A DNA stretch of 64,000 bases, from the NCBI RefSeq assembly GCF_900129505.1, contig NZ_LT670818.1, forward strand, positions 5,675,001-5,739,000, read 5' to 3'. Below the pieces are notes generated by a model that was not told the DNA's origin, searched no databases, and saw only the letters and a program-made list of their open reading frames with translations. This document shows, piece by piece, positions 1-8,664 of the stretch. Both the position numbers and the translations under genes were made by a program. Position 1 is the stretch's first letter; each line of letters begins with the position of its first letter. This DNA is from Bradyrhizobium erythrophlei (GTDB lineage Bacteria > Pseudomonadota > Alphaproteobacteria > Rhizobiales > Xanthobacteraceae).

Positions 1-434
1 CGAACTGGAAACCCCTGGATGAATGCGCCAAGCACAAGGCCCTGCGCGAATGTGGCTGCGGCGGATCCGTAGCAGAATGCGTGGTCCCAGAACGTCCTGT
101 TTTCAGCGTCGCGAAACCGGAATTCGAATGCGAGGCCCCGGAACACCAGCGCGAGCAACATGACCATAATGGGGAAGTACACCGCCGGAATGATCACGGC
201 GAAGGCTGTCGGGAACGCCGCGAAAAGGCCAATGCCGCCAAGCAGCAGCCACGTCTCATTGCCGTCCCAGACCGGTGCGATCGAGTTCATGATGGCGTTG
301 CGCGAACACGCATCTGGTGCGAAGCCATAGAGCATGCCCACTCCGAGATCGAAGCCATCGAGCAGTACATAGAAGAATACGGCTAGTGCCAGGATCACCG
401 TCCAGATCGGAACCAAATCGAGCACCTGGGTCAT
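1..434 (-). CDS. cydB: Cytochrome bd-type quinol oxidase subunit II (partial)
   Basis: The reading frame enters from the left edge, so only about 144 N-terminal residues are present. Membrane subunit of the high-affinity terminal oxidase that couples quinol oxidation to O2 reduction. Seen: an N-terminal hydrophobic helix, the family motif GFDLGVGML near residue 28, and WDGNETWL near residue 62. The start at 434 follows a clear GGAGAGG ribosome site and overlaps the stop of the cydA remnant as ATGA, the usual coupled cydAB arrangement. Since cydA upstream is only a stump, this cydB may no longer make a working oxidase unless another copy supplies subunit I. Confidence 0.93.
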   Translation of the reverse strand, partial: MTQVLDLVPIWTVILALAVFFYVLLDGFDLGVGMLYGFAPDACSRNAIMNSIAPVWDGNETWLLLGGIGLFAAFPTAFAVIIPAVYFPIMVMLLALVFRGLAFEFRFRDAENRTFWDHAFCYGSAAATFAQGLVLGAFIQGFPV

Positions 435-766
435 CGCACCTCTCCTTTCATGACGTTGATTACCGGTGCCAGAACTGGCGCCGCAGGTCTCCCAGCCTCG
501 ATTGCCGGAGCCGCTGCGCTGGTCTCAACCGGGCCCTTGCGAACGAGGCGAAGCATCAGGATGAGGCCCCAGGGATAGATCAGCAGATAGACTGCCATGT
601 AACCCAGCAGCGACAGCGTAACGTCAGAGCCTGTCAAAGACGGCGACACCGAGGCCGCCGTGCGCAACAGCCCGTAGATCGTCCATGGCTGCCGGCCGAC
701 CTCGGTCACGAACCATCCAGCGATCACCGCGATAAAGCCAAGCGGAATTGCACTCTGACATGCTCG
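431..766 (-). pseudogene. cydA: cydA C-terminal remnant
   Basis: C-terminal ~110 residues of cytochrome bd subunit I, which normally exceeds 450 residues. The diagnostic TEVGRQPW motif, followed by YGLLRT, is intact and the last transmembrane helix is present. Upstream the frame meets a stop at 767-769 and the resemblance to CydA ends near 750. The heme-binding N-terminal part is absent from the following 10 kb. This is a truncation, and it marks a likely recombination or island junction. Its stop codon overlaps the cydB start. Confidence 0.88.
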
Positions 767-1103
767 CTAGAGTAGTCATCTTTCGCCGGCGATTCGTTCG
801 ACGGTACGTCGCCGCCGTAGATGTTTGCACGCATAGAGGGATGGGCTCAGCACTCGGAATGCGGGCTCTCGGGTTATCATTAGGTTGGTTGCAGCAGATG
901 CAGTCGTCTGCACCGATGGTGAGGCGCCGGCACGTTCCTACCGATCGCGAGGCGCGCGGGTGGTCAATCCTAAACCCAAGTATCGTTCACTCAAACAAAT
1001 GTAGGGCGCTGATGAACGTCCGTGCAATAGTCCGATCCGTCTCCCTGTGATTGGTTGTAGTTCGAGGGCGTCATGCCGTTCGAACTGGAATTGTGGAGGC
1101 GAC
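767..1103. other. Non-coding junction segment
   Basis: No convincing gene. It holds the breakpoint of the truncated cydA and the leader of the small gene that starts at 1104. Confidence 0.5.
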
Positions 1104-1298
1104 ATGCTGAGCAAGCAATATTTGGAGACGGCACGAACCATACTGCGGGCGGCCCAAACAATGACCGACCAACACATTGCGGGTCAGCTTAAGGCGCTTG
1201 CCGGGGACTATGAGCGGCGAGCTCAGAAAGCCGCACACGCTGATGCGGCCAAGGCCTTGGCCCGGTCAGATGCTCGTGAATGTGAGGTGTTGTCATGA
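1104..1298 (+). CDS. Small conserved-type hypothetical protein (64 aa)
   Basis: Soluble, Ala/Arg-rich, predicted helical protein of unknown function. The start at 1104 is preferred over an upstream start because of the GGAGG site at 1095-1099. The stop overlaps the next start (ATGA), so the two genes are translationally coupled. The style matches short orphan proteins of Bradyrhizobium; no domain is recognised. Confidence 0.65.
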   Translation: MLSKQYLETARTILRAAQTMTDQHIAGQLKALAGDYERRAQKAAHADAAKALARSDARECEVLS

Positions 1299-1450
1299 AC
1301 GTTACCATCCAGAAGGTTAACGGCTTGTGGCACCTCATCGTAGGGTCGTGTCGGATCCGGACTCCGTTCTTGGAGACGCAGAACCGCGGGTTGGTCGTTG
1401 CGTACGCTCGCCGGATCTACCCGGGTGCCAGGGTCTTCGAACGGGACTGA
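1295..1450 (+). CDS. Small basic hypothetical protein (51 aa), coupled to the gene before
   Basis: Starts inside the stop of the preceding gene (TCATGA) and runs 51 codons. Basic, with a central LIVGSCRIRTPFLET stretch and a basic C-terminus. No family recognised. The coupling and sustained frame suggest a real two-gene unit. Confidence 0.5.
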   Translation: MNVTIQKVNGLWHLIVGSCRIRTPFLETQNRGLVVAYARRIYPGARVFERD

Positions 1451-1522
1451 CCGTCAAGAAGGGAATGAGGCAGCAGCACTCACTGCAGTTGTCAGCAAAC
1501 ACACACCGCCGGAGGTCAGGCT

Positions 1523-1802
1523 GTGCGCCCCAAGAAGCGGTCTGCGTTAATCAAACCTTCGCTGCTGCTGGAGGCTACCAGCCACACAGCGATGGGCGTT
1601 GCAGTTGGTCTCGCCTTTGCGTTTCTCGTAACTCACATCGCCGCGTTTGGCATCGCGACGTTGATCAACTACAGCCCAACTCCAGATGTCATTATGTTAA
1701 ATGTTCGTGGACACATGCGCGATAACCTTTGGTATCGGAGCGACCCTGACGGGGTTAGCAATCACGTTGACTGAAGATACCGATACCGCGGAGCGCGAAT
1801 AG
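1523..1802 (+). pseudogene. Small membrane protein gene with a frameshift
   Basis: Begins at GTG after GGAGG at 1511-1515. The first ~57 residues contain a hydrophobic helix (AVGLAFAFLVTHIAAFGIA). Near 1695-1702 (TTAAATG) the frame must move by one base to keep the hydrophobic continuation ITFGIGATLTGLAITL, which then ends at a TAG at 1800-1802. Read straight, the tail becomes hydrophilic and stops at 1774. One extra A in the short A run explains it. Likely a two-helix inner-membrane protein disabled by a one-base indel, or a sequencing error. Confidence 0.6.
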
Positions 1803-3398
1803 CCCTGCGGTTGTTGTTAGTCGCCGCCCCACTCGGAGGCGCTCCTTCCGTTCCACAAGTATCCGCCCGCGGACATGCTGGTTGCACCGTCTGGATTGCC
1901 GTAGTTCGGATGCAATGACCGCGACCGAACCAGCGCTGCACCCTCAACGCCATGAATCCGTCTGGTGGCATAGCGAAATCCAGAACACCGCCCGTTAATG
2001 TAGAAGCGCAATCCTAAGCGAGGACGCTCTAGGTGGTGTGGACTCTAGGGATTAGGGGAGCTAACGCGCGATTGAGGTCGATAGATGCCGATATCGAAAG
2101 ATTGCCCAGCCGAAGAAATATTGCTGTGGATTCATAAGCGACAGGTTGTGACGGTCTGGTCGTCGGTGCTTTGGACTAAAATCAGAACGATAGGTCGATG
2201 CAAGACAATCGAGTGGGAGTAGGGGACGTATAAACGGCAGGAAACCGAGGCGAATGGCATCCGGTTGCGGTTTATAAATTCACGAAACAGACTCCCATCC
2301 TTCTCTGTCGAAAGCGCATTCCTCGTTCAGGAATCTCATGAAGTCTTCCACGATTGAAAGTTGCGCGGAGTCTATACTGATTGGCGACCAAGCGCTTTTG
2401 CGACACCGGGGAAGCGATCTCGGACACAGTGAAAAACCACTGATTTCACTGATCTGGTCTCCGGTAGCTATGACGAAAACGCGGGGCTCTGGCGGTGTCT
2501 AGGTCGACAGGATGTGTCTGGCGGCGACGGTTCGACTCCGCTAACCTCCAAAACGCTTACGGCCCGCCGGGTCTCCCCGACGAGCCGCTTGCTGGTCCCT
2601 GGTGGGGATCGCCCGAGATCGATAGCCGGGTTACTGTGGTAGGTGAGCCGGCTGTCATCTCTAGTGCCGATGTCGCTGTCGCCACGTTTCCGTGAATCAG
2701 CACCTGCACATGCCCCTATTGAACACGCGACCGACTCAGCCGCGCAATGATTCGTATCGGCAGTGACCGGGCTGTAGGCGGGAAAATTGCCAAATAATTA
2801 GGCAAGCCGGCCTCCATCGCTGATGTTTGAGACGATTTTTGCGGGTGTTAGCGCGCTACAACATCGATTTAACGCACAAACCAACGGCGCGGACCGAGAT
2901 GGCTCGCGATGCCGTTGCTGATTTGCGGCGCGTTGGGTGAGGTTTTGGAGCGACCAGACACAAACGCCTATAAGGAACAAAAACTTTCCACTGTAAAGAT
3001 CGAGCCGCCATCACGTCCGCGTGCCTGGCCGGTGACGTCGGCGATCGACGACCTCATTTGTTTGGCAGGCTGTGCGCTTCGGTCGCCCCGTGCGCGCGGC
3101 CGGCGAGGCCTCGTAGCCCCCCTATCATTGCGAGGCCTCGCTCAAAATACATCGCGACCACCGCTTCGCGTCCGCACCCCCGTGCCGGCGCCCGTCTCGG
3201 ACATGCTTGGAACCGGCGACCGAACGGCCTAGTTTCTTCAAGGGCCAGACTTCTAGATCCCCTGGGCGCCTGGCTCGCGCGGCTGGTTGTGATCCCCCTC
3301 AGATTGAGCGATTGAGCGGCCAGCCGCGCTCTTGGGGCGTTCGTTCCCGTCTGCGGTACACTGGCGATCCACCTTGGCGAAGGCGCGCGATCATCGGG
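1803..3398. other. 1.6 kb without a supported gene
   Basis: Only short, codon-poor frames on both strands. The segment contains a degenerate tRNA T-arm-like stretch near 2533-2556 and two copies of the palindrome CGAGGCCTCG near 3104 and 3131. It appears to be decayed intergenic or island DNA. Confidence 0.5.
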
Positions 3399-3548
3399 CT
3401 AGGAGGGAAGGCCCAAATACTTCAGCGCAACATAGAAGACCCCGTTCGAAACCACGCCCAGAGCCAAGGCTCCAAGAAACGAGCCCAACAGGACATACCA
3501 ACTGTTCTTTAGACGGGCGATCTGAGCTGCACCCGGTTCCGAAGACAC
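3399..3548 (-). CDS. Small single-helix membrane protein, possibly 5'-truncated
   Basis: About 50 residues with one strong hydrophobic helix (WYVLLGSFLGALALGVVSN) and a short tail. The only in-frame start within the gene is GTG at 3548, with a weak ribosome site. It lies exactly where the group II intron remnant begins on the other strand, so the true 5' end may have been lost when that DNA was joined. Function unknown. Confidence 0.5.
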   Translation of the reverse strand: MSSEPGAAQIARLKNSWYVLLGSFLGALALGVVSNGVFYVALKYLGLPS

Positions 3549-4248
3549 CGAGTTAGGCAAGAAGGGCGTTCCACAAGGCGGAGTCATCTCGCCCTTGCTC
3601 AGCAACCTTTACCTCAATGAGGTGGACAAGATGCTGGAGCGAGCGCGGGAGGTCACGCGAAATGGCAAGTACACCTACATCGAATATGCGAGGTTCGCTG
3701 ACGATCTGGTGATCTTGATCGACGCCTACAAGCGACATGACTGGCTGGTCGGGGCTGTGGACAAGCGGCTTCGGGAGGAGTTCGGCAAGCTGCAGGTTGA
3801 AATCAATGATGAAAAGAGCCGCACAGTGGACCTTGAGCGCGGGGAGTGCTTCGGGTTCCTGGGCTTTGAGTTCCGCTACCTGCGCGGTTTAAGCGGAGCG
3901 ATGCGGCCGCATTACACGCCCAAGCTCAAAAAGCGGACGGCGCTGGTGCGGGCGCTCAAAGAGGTGTTCCGCCGACACCGGTCGCAACCGATTGAACGGG
4001 TGATAGGCCTGATCAACCCGGTGCTACGGGGATGGGTGAACTACTTCGCGGTGGGGCATTCCAGCGAGTGCTTCAGCTTCATCAAAGACTGGGTGGAGAA
4101 GAAGGTCAGGCGCCATCTGGTGCATGCTCAGAAACGAAAGGGCTTCGGCTGGGAACGATGGAATAGGCGGTGGCTGTACGACACTCTAGGGCTGTTCAAC
4201 GCCTATCGAGTGCGACGCGACGGGCCGAAAGTCGCCCCAGCAGGATAG
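3549..4248 (+). pseudogene. ltrA: Group II intron reverse transcriptase/maturase, 5'-truncated
   Basis: C-terminal part of an LtrA-type protein. The frame starts with GVPQGGVISPLLSN (RT motif before the catalytic loop). It then shows FADD, the catalytic aspartate pair, the GFEF fold, and the maturase region with INPVLRGWVNYF. About half of the usual ~420 residues, namely the N-terminal fingers and palm, is missing, and an in-frame stop lies just upstream. The maturase X domain continues to the normal-looking end. Not expected to be active. Confidence 0.88.
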
Positions 4249-4280
4249 GTCCCATACGCGTTGGCGTGAAGCAAATGGGG

Positions 4281-4313
4281 GCGCGCAATGCGGGAAATCC
4301 GCACGTTGCGTGC
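4281..4313 (+). ncRNA. Group II intron domain V
   Basis: A 33-nt hairpin 33 bases after the maturase stop: GCGCGCAATGCGG, a GAAA tetraloop, then a complementary arm with CGCACGTTGCG. This is the typical domain V layout, with GAAA cap and bulged lower stem. It confirms that the RT fragment is the 3' half of a group II intron. The lower stem begins CGC rather than the commoner AGC catalytic triad. Confidence 0.7.
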
Positions 4314-4675
4314 GACGTGGAGGGGGCTGGAGACGTGGTGTGGGTCGGGACCCCCGGGCCACAACGACGCGCCAGCCCTCGACCCTACCTGTGGGAACCG
4401 GGGGCGGGCGACCGCCTCCGGTGACCCGGTGGGATGGGAAACGGAGCGTTGCCGAATGGCCCAAGCTACCGCGCCCATCCTCGACTCTACCGAACCGGAC
4501 ATGCCGCAGCAGTCGCTGTATCTCCGTTGTCGGGGCCAGAGCGAACGTCATTTGCTCGCAGCGAGTATTTCGCATTTTGACCCAATGCGGACCTGGCTGC
4601 GACCGCGGTGGTTGCCAATTCCAACGGTGTTCGCGTATCTATTCTGTGCAGGATCATCGAGCGTGAGTAATTCAA
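4314..4675. other. Intron 3' flank and dapD leader, no gene
   Basis: GC-rich segment after domain V. It can fold into further stems that may include domain VI, but I could not fix the intron 3' end. No coding frame is convincing. Confidence 0.4.
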
Positions 4676-5647
4676 ATGGCGATGGAGCTCAGAGGCGCGA
4701 GCGGCGAGGGATTTGCCACAATAACCCGTGACGGTCGCGTGCTGGATTCGTGGTTTCTTCAGCTGCGCTTGACCGCGGAAGCGGACAAGGTAGCAACGGC
4801 GCCGCTGACCAAGCAGGAGATCGTAAGATCGTTAGGTGGTTCGCCGGATGGATATGCGCGATTCGACAGTATTCGCGACGTCGACATCGTTCCAATCCAT
4901 ACCCAAATAGAGTCCCTGGCATCCGCGCCGACTGGTGTGCACGACTCGTATCTTCGACTCCATCTGCTGAGCCGCCGGCTCGTCCAGCCCAATCGCTTGA
5001 ACCTTGAAGGAATTTTCAGCCTGTTACCCAACATCGCTTGGACGACTCTCGGTCCCTGCGAGTGCTCTCGTGTGCCACAAGCGCGAATGGAGGCACGAAA
5101 GCGCGACCTCGCGTTCGAGGTGACCGCCGTCGACAAGTTCCCGCGCATGACCGATTATGTGACGCCAGCAGACGTGAGAATTGCGGATGCCGCTCGTGTA
5201 AGGCTCGGAGCTTACCTCGCGCCGGGCACGACCGTCATGCATGAGGGCTTTTGCAATTTCAATGCAGGCACGCTCGGTCCCTGTATGGTCGAAGGTCGGA
5301 TAAGCGCAGGTGTGGTTGTTGGTAGTGGCAGCGACGTTGGTGGCGGGGCGTCGATCATGGGCACCCTGTCCGGAGGAGGGAAAGAAAGGATTACAGTTGG
5401 CGAGCGCTGCTTGATCGGAGCGAACGCAGGTATCGGCATTTCATTGGGTGATGATTGCGTCGTCGAAGCAGGCTGCTATGTCACAGCGGGTGCCCGCATT
5501 CTTCTGGAAGATGGCCGAGTCCTGAAAGCTAAAGAACTCTCGGGCCAGAAGGGCCTTCTATTTCGGCGCAATTCCCAAAGCGGTGCCCTCGAGGCAACCC
5601 GGCGCGCCCCAAATTGGGACGGCCTCAACGCGCAGCTTCACGGTTAG
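4676..5647 (+). CDS. dapD: Tetrahydrodipicolinate N-succinyltransferase, actinobacterial-type
   Basis: Transfers succinyl from succinyl-CoA to tetrahydrodipicolinate in lysine/meso-diaminopimelate synthesis, in the cytoplasm as a trimer. Seen: an N-terminal domain with SLLPNIAWTTLGPC near residue 115, then a left-handed beta-helix of hexapeptide repeats. The helix carries the family blocks TTVMHEGFCNFNAGTLG, GGGASIMGTLSGGGKE and CLIGANAGIG. These belong to the DapD subclass of actinobacteria and some pseudomonads, not the short proteobacterial form. Length (323 aa) is normal. It stands alone, with an intron remnant upstream and a dispersed repeat downstream, which fits acquisition by transfer. 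The ribosome site is weak. Confidence 0.9.
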   Translation: MAMELRGASGEGFATITRDGRVLDSWFLQLRLTAEADKVATAPLTKQEIVRSLGGSPDGYARFDSIRDVDIVPIHTQIESLASAPTGVHDSYLRLHLLSRRLVQPNRLNLEGIFSLLPNIAWTTLGPCECSRVPQARMEARKRDLAFEVTAVDKFPRMTDYVTPADVRIADAARVRLGAYLAPGTTVMHEGFCNFNAGTLGPCMVEGRISAGVVVGSGSDVGGGASIMGTLSGGGKERITVGERCLIGANAGIGISLGDDCVVEAGCYVTAGARILLEDGRVLKAKELSGQKGLLFRRNSQSGALEATRRAPNWDGLNAQLHG

Positions 5648-5689
5648 ACAGCGAACTCTAGGAGTCACCGGCGACGGGCGTGGCGCGCC

Positions 5690-5800
5690 AGCGATGTCGC
5701 CTTGTGGCACTTTTCGGACGTGCCGGGCCGGCCTGACGATGTCCGCTCACCGGGGCAAAGCAGACATCCCGCCGCAAGGCCGCGACTTCCGTTTTTGAGT
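5690..5800. repeat. Divergent copy of the dispersed intergenic repeat
   Basis: Contains TGGCACTTTTCGGACGTGCC and GCAAAGCAGACATCCCGCCG, matching in order the left part of the repeats at 46764-46881 and 50184-50307 but without their GGACCTAGCT centre. Short frames over it are not genes. Confidence 0.45.
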
Positions 5801-6073
5801 GGCCTAATTTGGAAAGGGGAGGTCAATTGGTCCGCACGGTAAAGGCCACAGAAGCCGCGACAATCAGAACCGCTATGGGCATCCAATACTGAAATTCAAC
5901 GCCCAAGACGCTGAAACCCTCGACGAGGATGTGCAAGGTTGTCTTCCCCCCGGTTGCGCGGAGGAAATGACCTGCAAGTCAAGTGCCAGACTAATTCGAT
6001 AGGTTCACTTTTGTACATTTGGCCGGAACCAAATCCCGAGTCCCGCGTGATGTATTGGGCTGGGGAGTGATTG

Positions 6074-6235
6074 ATGGGAAAACAAGCTCGGCCGAAACCG
6101 ATTTCACCACGCTGCTTAAAATGCGGCGAGCAACCCAAGTTCATCACCAGCATGCTGGACCCGCCGACCGGGCGCACCTTCCACATGTTCGAATGCCAGT
6201 GCGGCAACAGAACTTGGGTTTCCGAAAAGATGTAA
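6074..6235 (+). CDS. Small zinc-ribbon-type protein (53 aa)
   Basis: Encodes a basic N-terminus, then CLKCG and, 25 residues later, CQCG: a four-cysteine arrangement typical of small zinc ribbons. Ends WVSEKM. The start at 6074 gives the cysteine-bearing frame; longer overlapping frames lack the pattern. Function unknown; nucleic-acid binding is possible. Confidence 0.65.
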   Translation: MGKQARPKPISPRCLKCGEQPKFITSMLDPPTGRTFHMFECQCGNRTWVSEKM

Positions 6236-6277
6236 TATAAGGCCGCCTCAGCGGGCGGTCTCCGGTCGCTGGGTGAC

Positions 6278-6655
6278 CTATGTTGGAAAGAGTTTATCCC
6301 TGATGTAGCGCGACGTTGGCGTCAGACGAATGCCACGCGGCTTGCGCCATGTCGCTTTGTCGATTTCCTTTTTGTCGCCGATTGTCAGGCGACCGGACGC
6401 TTTCGCTGTGACGAAGATCGCGTCACTCATTTTCCGGCCCGAACGACGGTTCTTGGCTGTAACTTCCTTCCATAGCCTAAGGCGACCAAGTTTGAGTTTC
6501 GGAAGCTCTTCTTTGATCTCCCTGCGCAGGCAATCTTTATGGCTTTCTCGCGCGAGCTTGCGCCCTCCGGGAAACATCCAACGCCCATCGCGCTTCCGTC
6601 TTACGAGAAGCACCCGTCCACGTTTCGCAGCCACCAGTTTCGAGGACTTCGCCAT
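6278..6655 (-). CDS. NUDIX hydrolase
   Basis: Small (125 aa) NUDIX-fold pyrophosphohydrolase. The full NUDIX box is visible near residues 31-53: G, five residues, E, seven residues, REIKEEL. Preceded by VLLVRRKRDGRWMFPGG, the usual substrate-side strand. The basic N-terminus and lack of extra domains fit a housecleaning or RNA-cap-like hydrolase; the substrate cannot be told. An inverted GCCGCC/GGCGGT stem just beyond its 3' end (6240-6262) may serve as terminator. Confidence 0.9.
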   Translation of the reverse strand: MAKSSKLVAAKRGRVLLVRRKRDGRWMFPGGRKLARESHKDCLRREIKEELPKLKLGRLRLWKEVTAKNRRSGRKMSDAIFVTAKASGRLTIGDKKEIDKATWRKPRGIRLTPTSRYIRDKLFPT

Positions 6656-6715
6656 TCCTAAACCAACATATGTCTAATCACCTATAGTTTAAGCCGCGAG
6701 CCTAGGCCCGAAACC

Positions 6716-7084
6716 TTACAAATCCGCAACGTTGTTTCCTAAAGTTGAAAACGAGGCCATTTCGACACGATCATGTGACGGCATCTCTGTTCTTGGCAAT
6801 TCCGACTCGGCACGACGTCCGACTTGAGTCCGTAATGCGCTCCAGAGCGCACCTTGGCGAGCGCAAAGGCCAAACCCGCCGACCGCAAAATTTGCGGCGT
6901 TGGAGCACAAGCACGAGAAACGTCGCCTCAGGTGGCGGCCTCTCTCATGACAGCCTTGACAACGGGCCACGCGGCGCATGTCGAGCCATTCCCCGCAGCC
7001 CCGACATTTCATGAAATGATCGGCCTCGGTTCGAGGAGTGCCGTGAGGATCGATGCCGCCACAATACTTTTCGGTCGTTGTCAT
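6716..7084 (-). CDS. Cys-rich small protein, zinc-finger-like
   Basis: Start at 7084 (MTTTEKYCGG) overlaps the upstream stop as ATGA, so it is co-translated. Contains CRGCGEWLDM and CQGC, two CxxC pairs, in the first half. The C-terminal half is Ala/Arg-rich without recognisable structure. Related small proteins that I recall are shorter, so the tail may result from an old frameshift. Confidence 0.6.
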   Translation of the reverse strand: MTTTEKYCGGIDPHGTPRTEADHFMKCRGCGEWLDMRRVARCQGCHERGRHLRRRFSCLCSNAANFAVGGFGLCARQGALWSALRTQVGRRAESELPRTEMPSHDRVEMASFSTLGNNVADL

Positions 7085-7383
7085 CGATCCCGCGCCAGCT
7101 TCCGGCGTCCCCAATGCTCGTCTTTCCGCGACGGGTCGAACACGCGCTCGACGTGACGGTTTAATGCCCGCATGACGCCGATCCGGGCGAACATCGTCGG
7201 TTCGTCATGTTCTGCAATCAGTAACAACGCCTGCATCGCCGCCTGCCATTCTTCGGCGTCGTGTTCGGCCTTCGGCAGCTTGGTGATGTAGAGCGCGGCG
7301 TCGCGGAGCGTGACCAGCTTCTTGCCCTTGGGCAATTCGATAGGCTCGGCAAATGGACGGTCCCACGACACGGTCCTGACCAT
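7081..7383 (-). CDS. Conserved hypothetical protein (100 aa)
   Basis: Contains LVTLRDAALYITKLPKAEHD and FARIGVMRALNRHVERVF, then a basic tail GRRKLARDR. No domain known to me. Heads a two-gene unit with the Cys-rich gene. Partial relatives in this window: a truncated copy at 21900-22143, and the 3' end of the gene at 16767-16916, which shares the ALNR segment and, in another frame, the GRRKLARDR tail. Confidence 0.7.
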   Translation of the reverse strand: MVRTVSWDRPFAEPIELPKGKKLVTLRDAALYITKLPKAEHDAEEWQAAMQALLLIAEHDEPTMFARIGVMRALNRHVERVFDPSRKDEHWGRRKLARDR

Positions 7384-7537
7384 ATCGGCCCGTCCGGAAA
7401 AGGGAAGGGCGACCGGCCGGCCTCAAACGGAAAACCCGGCATGAAAGCCGGGGCCTGTGATGCCGCAGCGTACATCCGGCCCGCGACCACGGGCACAAGG
7501 TACCCATCACACGCAGCAGCGCTGATCCAGAAAAAAC

Positions 7538-7831
7538 TCAATCCAGATTGTACTGCGACATACTCATGAGCTTACCGTTGCCGAACACGAGAGAGACGCT
7601 CGATCTGGGCGCAGCGCCGTCCCACATATACTCGTAGGAAACCATACTGGGGTCGTCCTTGCGATCAAAAATATGTTCGCCCTCGCATCCGAGCGTTTTG
7701 ACAACGTCGGAATAGGCCATCAGCATCTGGAGCGCGGCGTAACTAGCCCTCGTGACGCCGCATGTCGCGCGCGCGTTTCCCGGCACGCAGGCAAGTACCA
7801 TTGAAACCACCAAGATAAGTTTCGCTTTCAT
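7538..7831 (-). CDS. Small exported protein
   Basis: 97 residues with a signal peptide (hydrophobic LILVVSMVLACV, cleavage after ARA). The mature part has two cysteines and a YSDVVKTLGCEGE segment. This recalls the short helix-turn seen in SmpA/OmlA-like folds, but similarity is too weak for assignment. Periplasmic location is inferred. Confidence 0.7.
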   Translation of the reverse strand: MKAKLILVVSMVLACVPGNARATCGVTRASYAALQMLMAYSDVVKTLGCEGEHIFDRKDDPSMVSYEYMWDGAAPRSSVSLVFGNGKLMSMSQYNLD

Positions 7832-7911
7832 AGGCTAAAGATTACCGGAAATTACGGAAAAGCCGATCAATACTTTTGGTTGTATTTTACGGAACAGCTC
7901 CTTACTCAGCG

Positions 7912-8580
7912 TCAAGCTGCTGCCTTGTCTTCCTTATCGGCACCACGCGCCGCAATCTTGAGCGCGTCATCCGACAGCGGTCGTTGCAGCACCTTCTCCT
8001 CATCCCACGGCGCGCGCATCCAGACATCGCGCTCCTCATCGGTCGTGAGGATCACCGGCATCGCCTTGGGATGGATCGGCTCGGCCACCGCGTTCGGCGA
8101 GGTTGTCAGAAACCCGTAGACCAGATGCGGTCCGGGGATTGGCTTGGACTTAGTGCCCCGGTCGCCCTTGTATTCGGTCCAGATGCCAGCGAACGCCGCC
8201 AGTGGCCGGTCTTCATTGAGAGCGAACCACACCACGTCCTTCTTCTTTGTCTCCGGGTTCGGCTCTGGCGCGTATTCAGCGAAGCTATTGAACGGCACCA
8301 AGCACCGGTTCTCAGGCTTGAGCCAAGCCCGCCAGTGCGGCGATGAGGTGTTGCGGATATTGGTGACGGGCGGCCCGCCAGTGCGCGGCGGTGGTGGCTC
8401 GCCGCTGATCTTTTGTCCGACGATCGCCGGCCCGGGCGGATCGATGCTGCCAACTCGCACATCGAACACGCCTTCCCAGACGGAAGGCTGCATGAGAAGC
8501 GCCCACACGACATCGACAGGCGCATTGACCACGGCGGTTGGACAGCTCACATAGCGCATCGGCGCCTCTTGAAGCGTCAT
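7912..8580 (-). CDS. SRPBCC / SRAP chimeric protein lacking the SRAP catalytic cysteine
   Basis: Residues 1-60 resemble the start of an SRPBCC/START-like protein ([24 protein letters not shown]). From [10 protein letters not shown] on, the protein is ~75-80% identical by eye to the C-terminal two thirds of the complete SRAP protein at 56345-57010. SRAP proteins (YedK/HMCES) crosslink abasic DNA through Cys2. This chimera keeps the FAEY glutamate and the IHPKAMP histidine but has no MCNLYS start. So it cannot form the crosslink, and the SRPBCC fold is also cut short. The start at 8580 is chosen for an AAGAGG site. It lies downstream of the metal repressor, same strand. Confidence 0.8.
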   Translation of the reverse strand: MTLQEAPMRYVSCPTAVVNAPVDVVWALLMQPSVWEGVFDVRVGSIDPPGPAIVGQKISGEPPPPRTGGPPVTNIRNTSSPHWRAWLKPENRCLVPFNSFAEYAPEPNPETKKKDVVWFALNEDRPLAAFAGIWTEYKGDRGTKSKPIPGPHLVYGFLTTSPNAVAEPIHPKAMPVILTTDEERDVWMRAPWDEEKVLQRPLSDDALKIAARGADKEDKAAA

Positions 8581-8664
8581 CTGCGAATGCCTCTTAGTTG
8601 AAACTGACGCGAACTCTTTGCGACTTCCTTGCAACGCCTGCAGGGCGATCCGCGCCTTAGCGCG

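Noticed and set aside
2517..2556. tRNA or tmRNA 3'-end-like sequence (GGTTCGACTCC followed by ACCTCCA)
   Set aside because: The T-arm stem does not pair properly and no cloverleaf or 5' acceptor arm was found upstream. At best a decayed attachment-site fragment.
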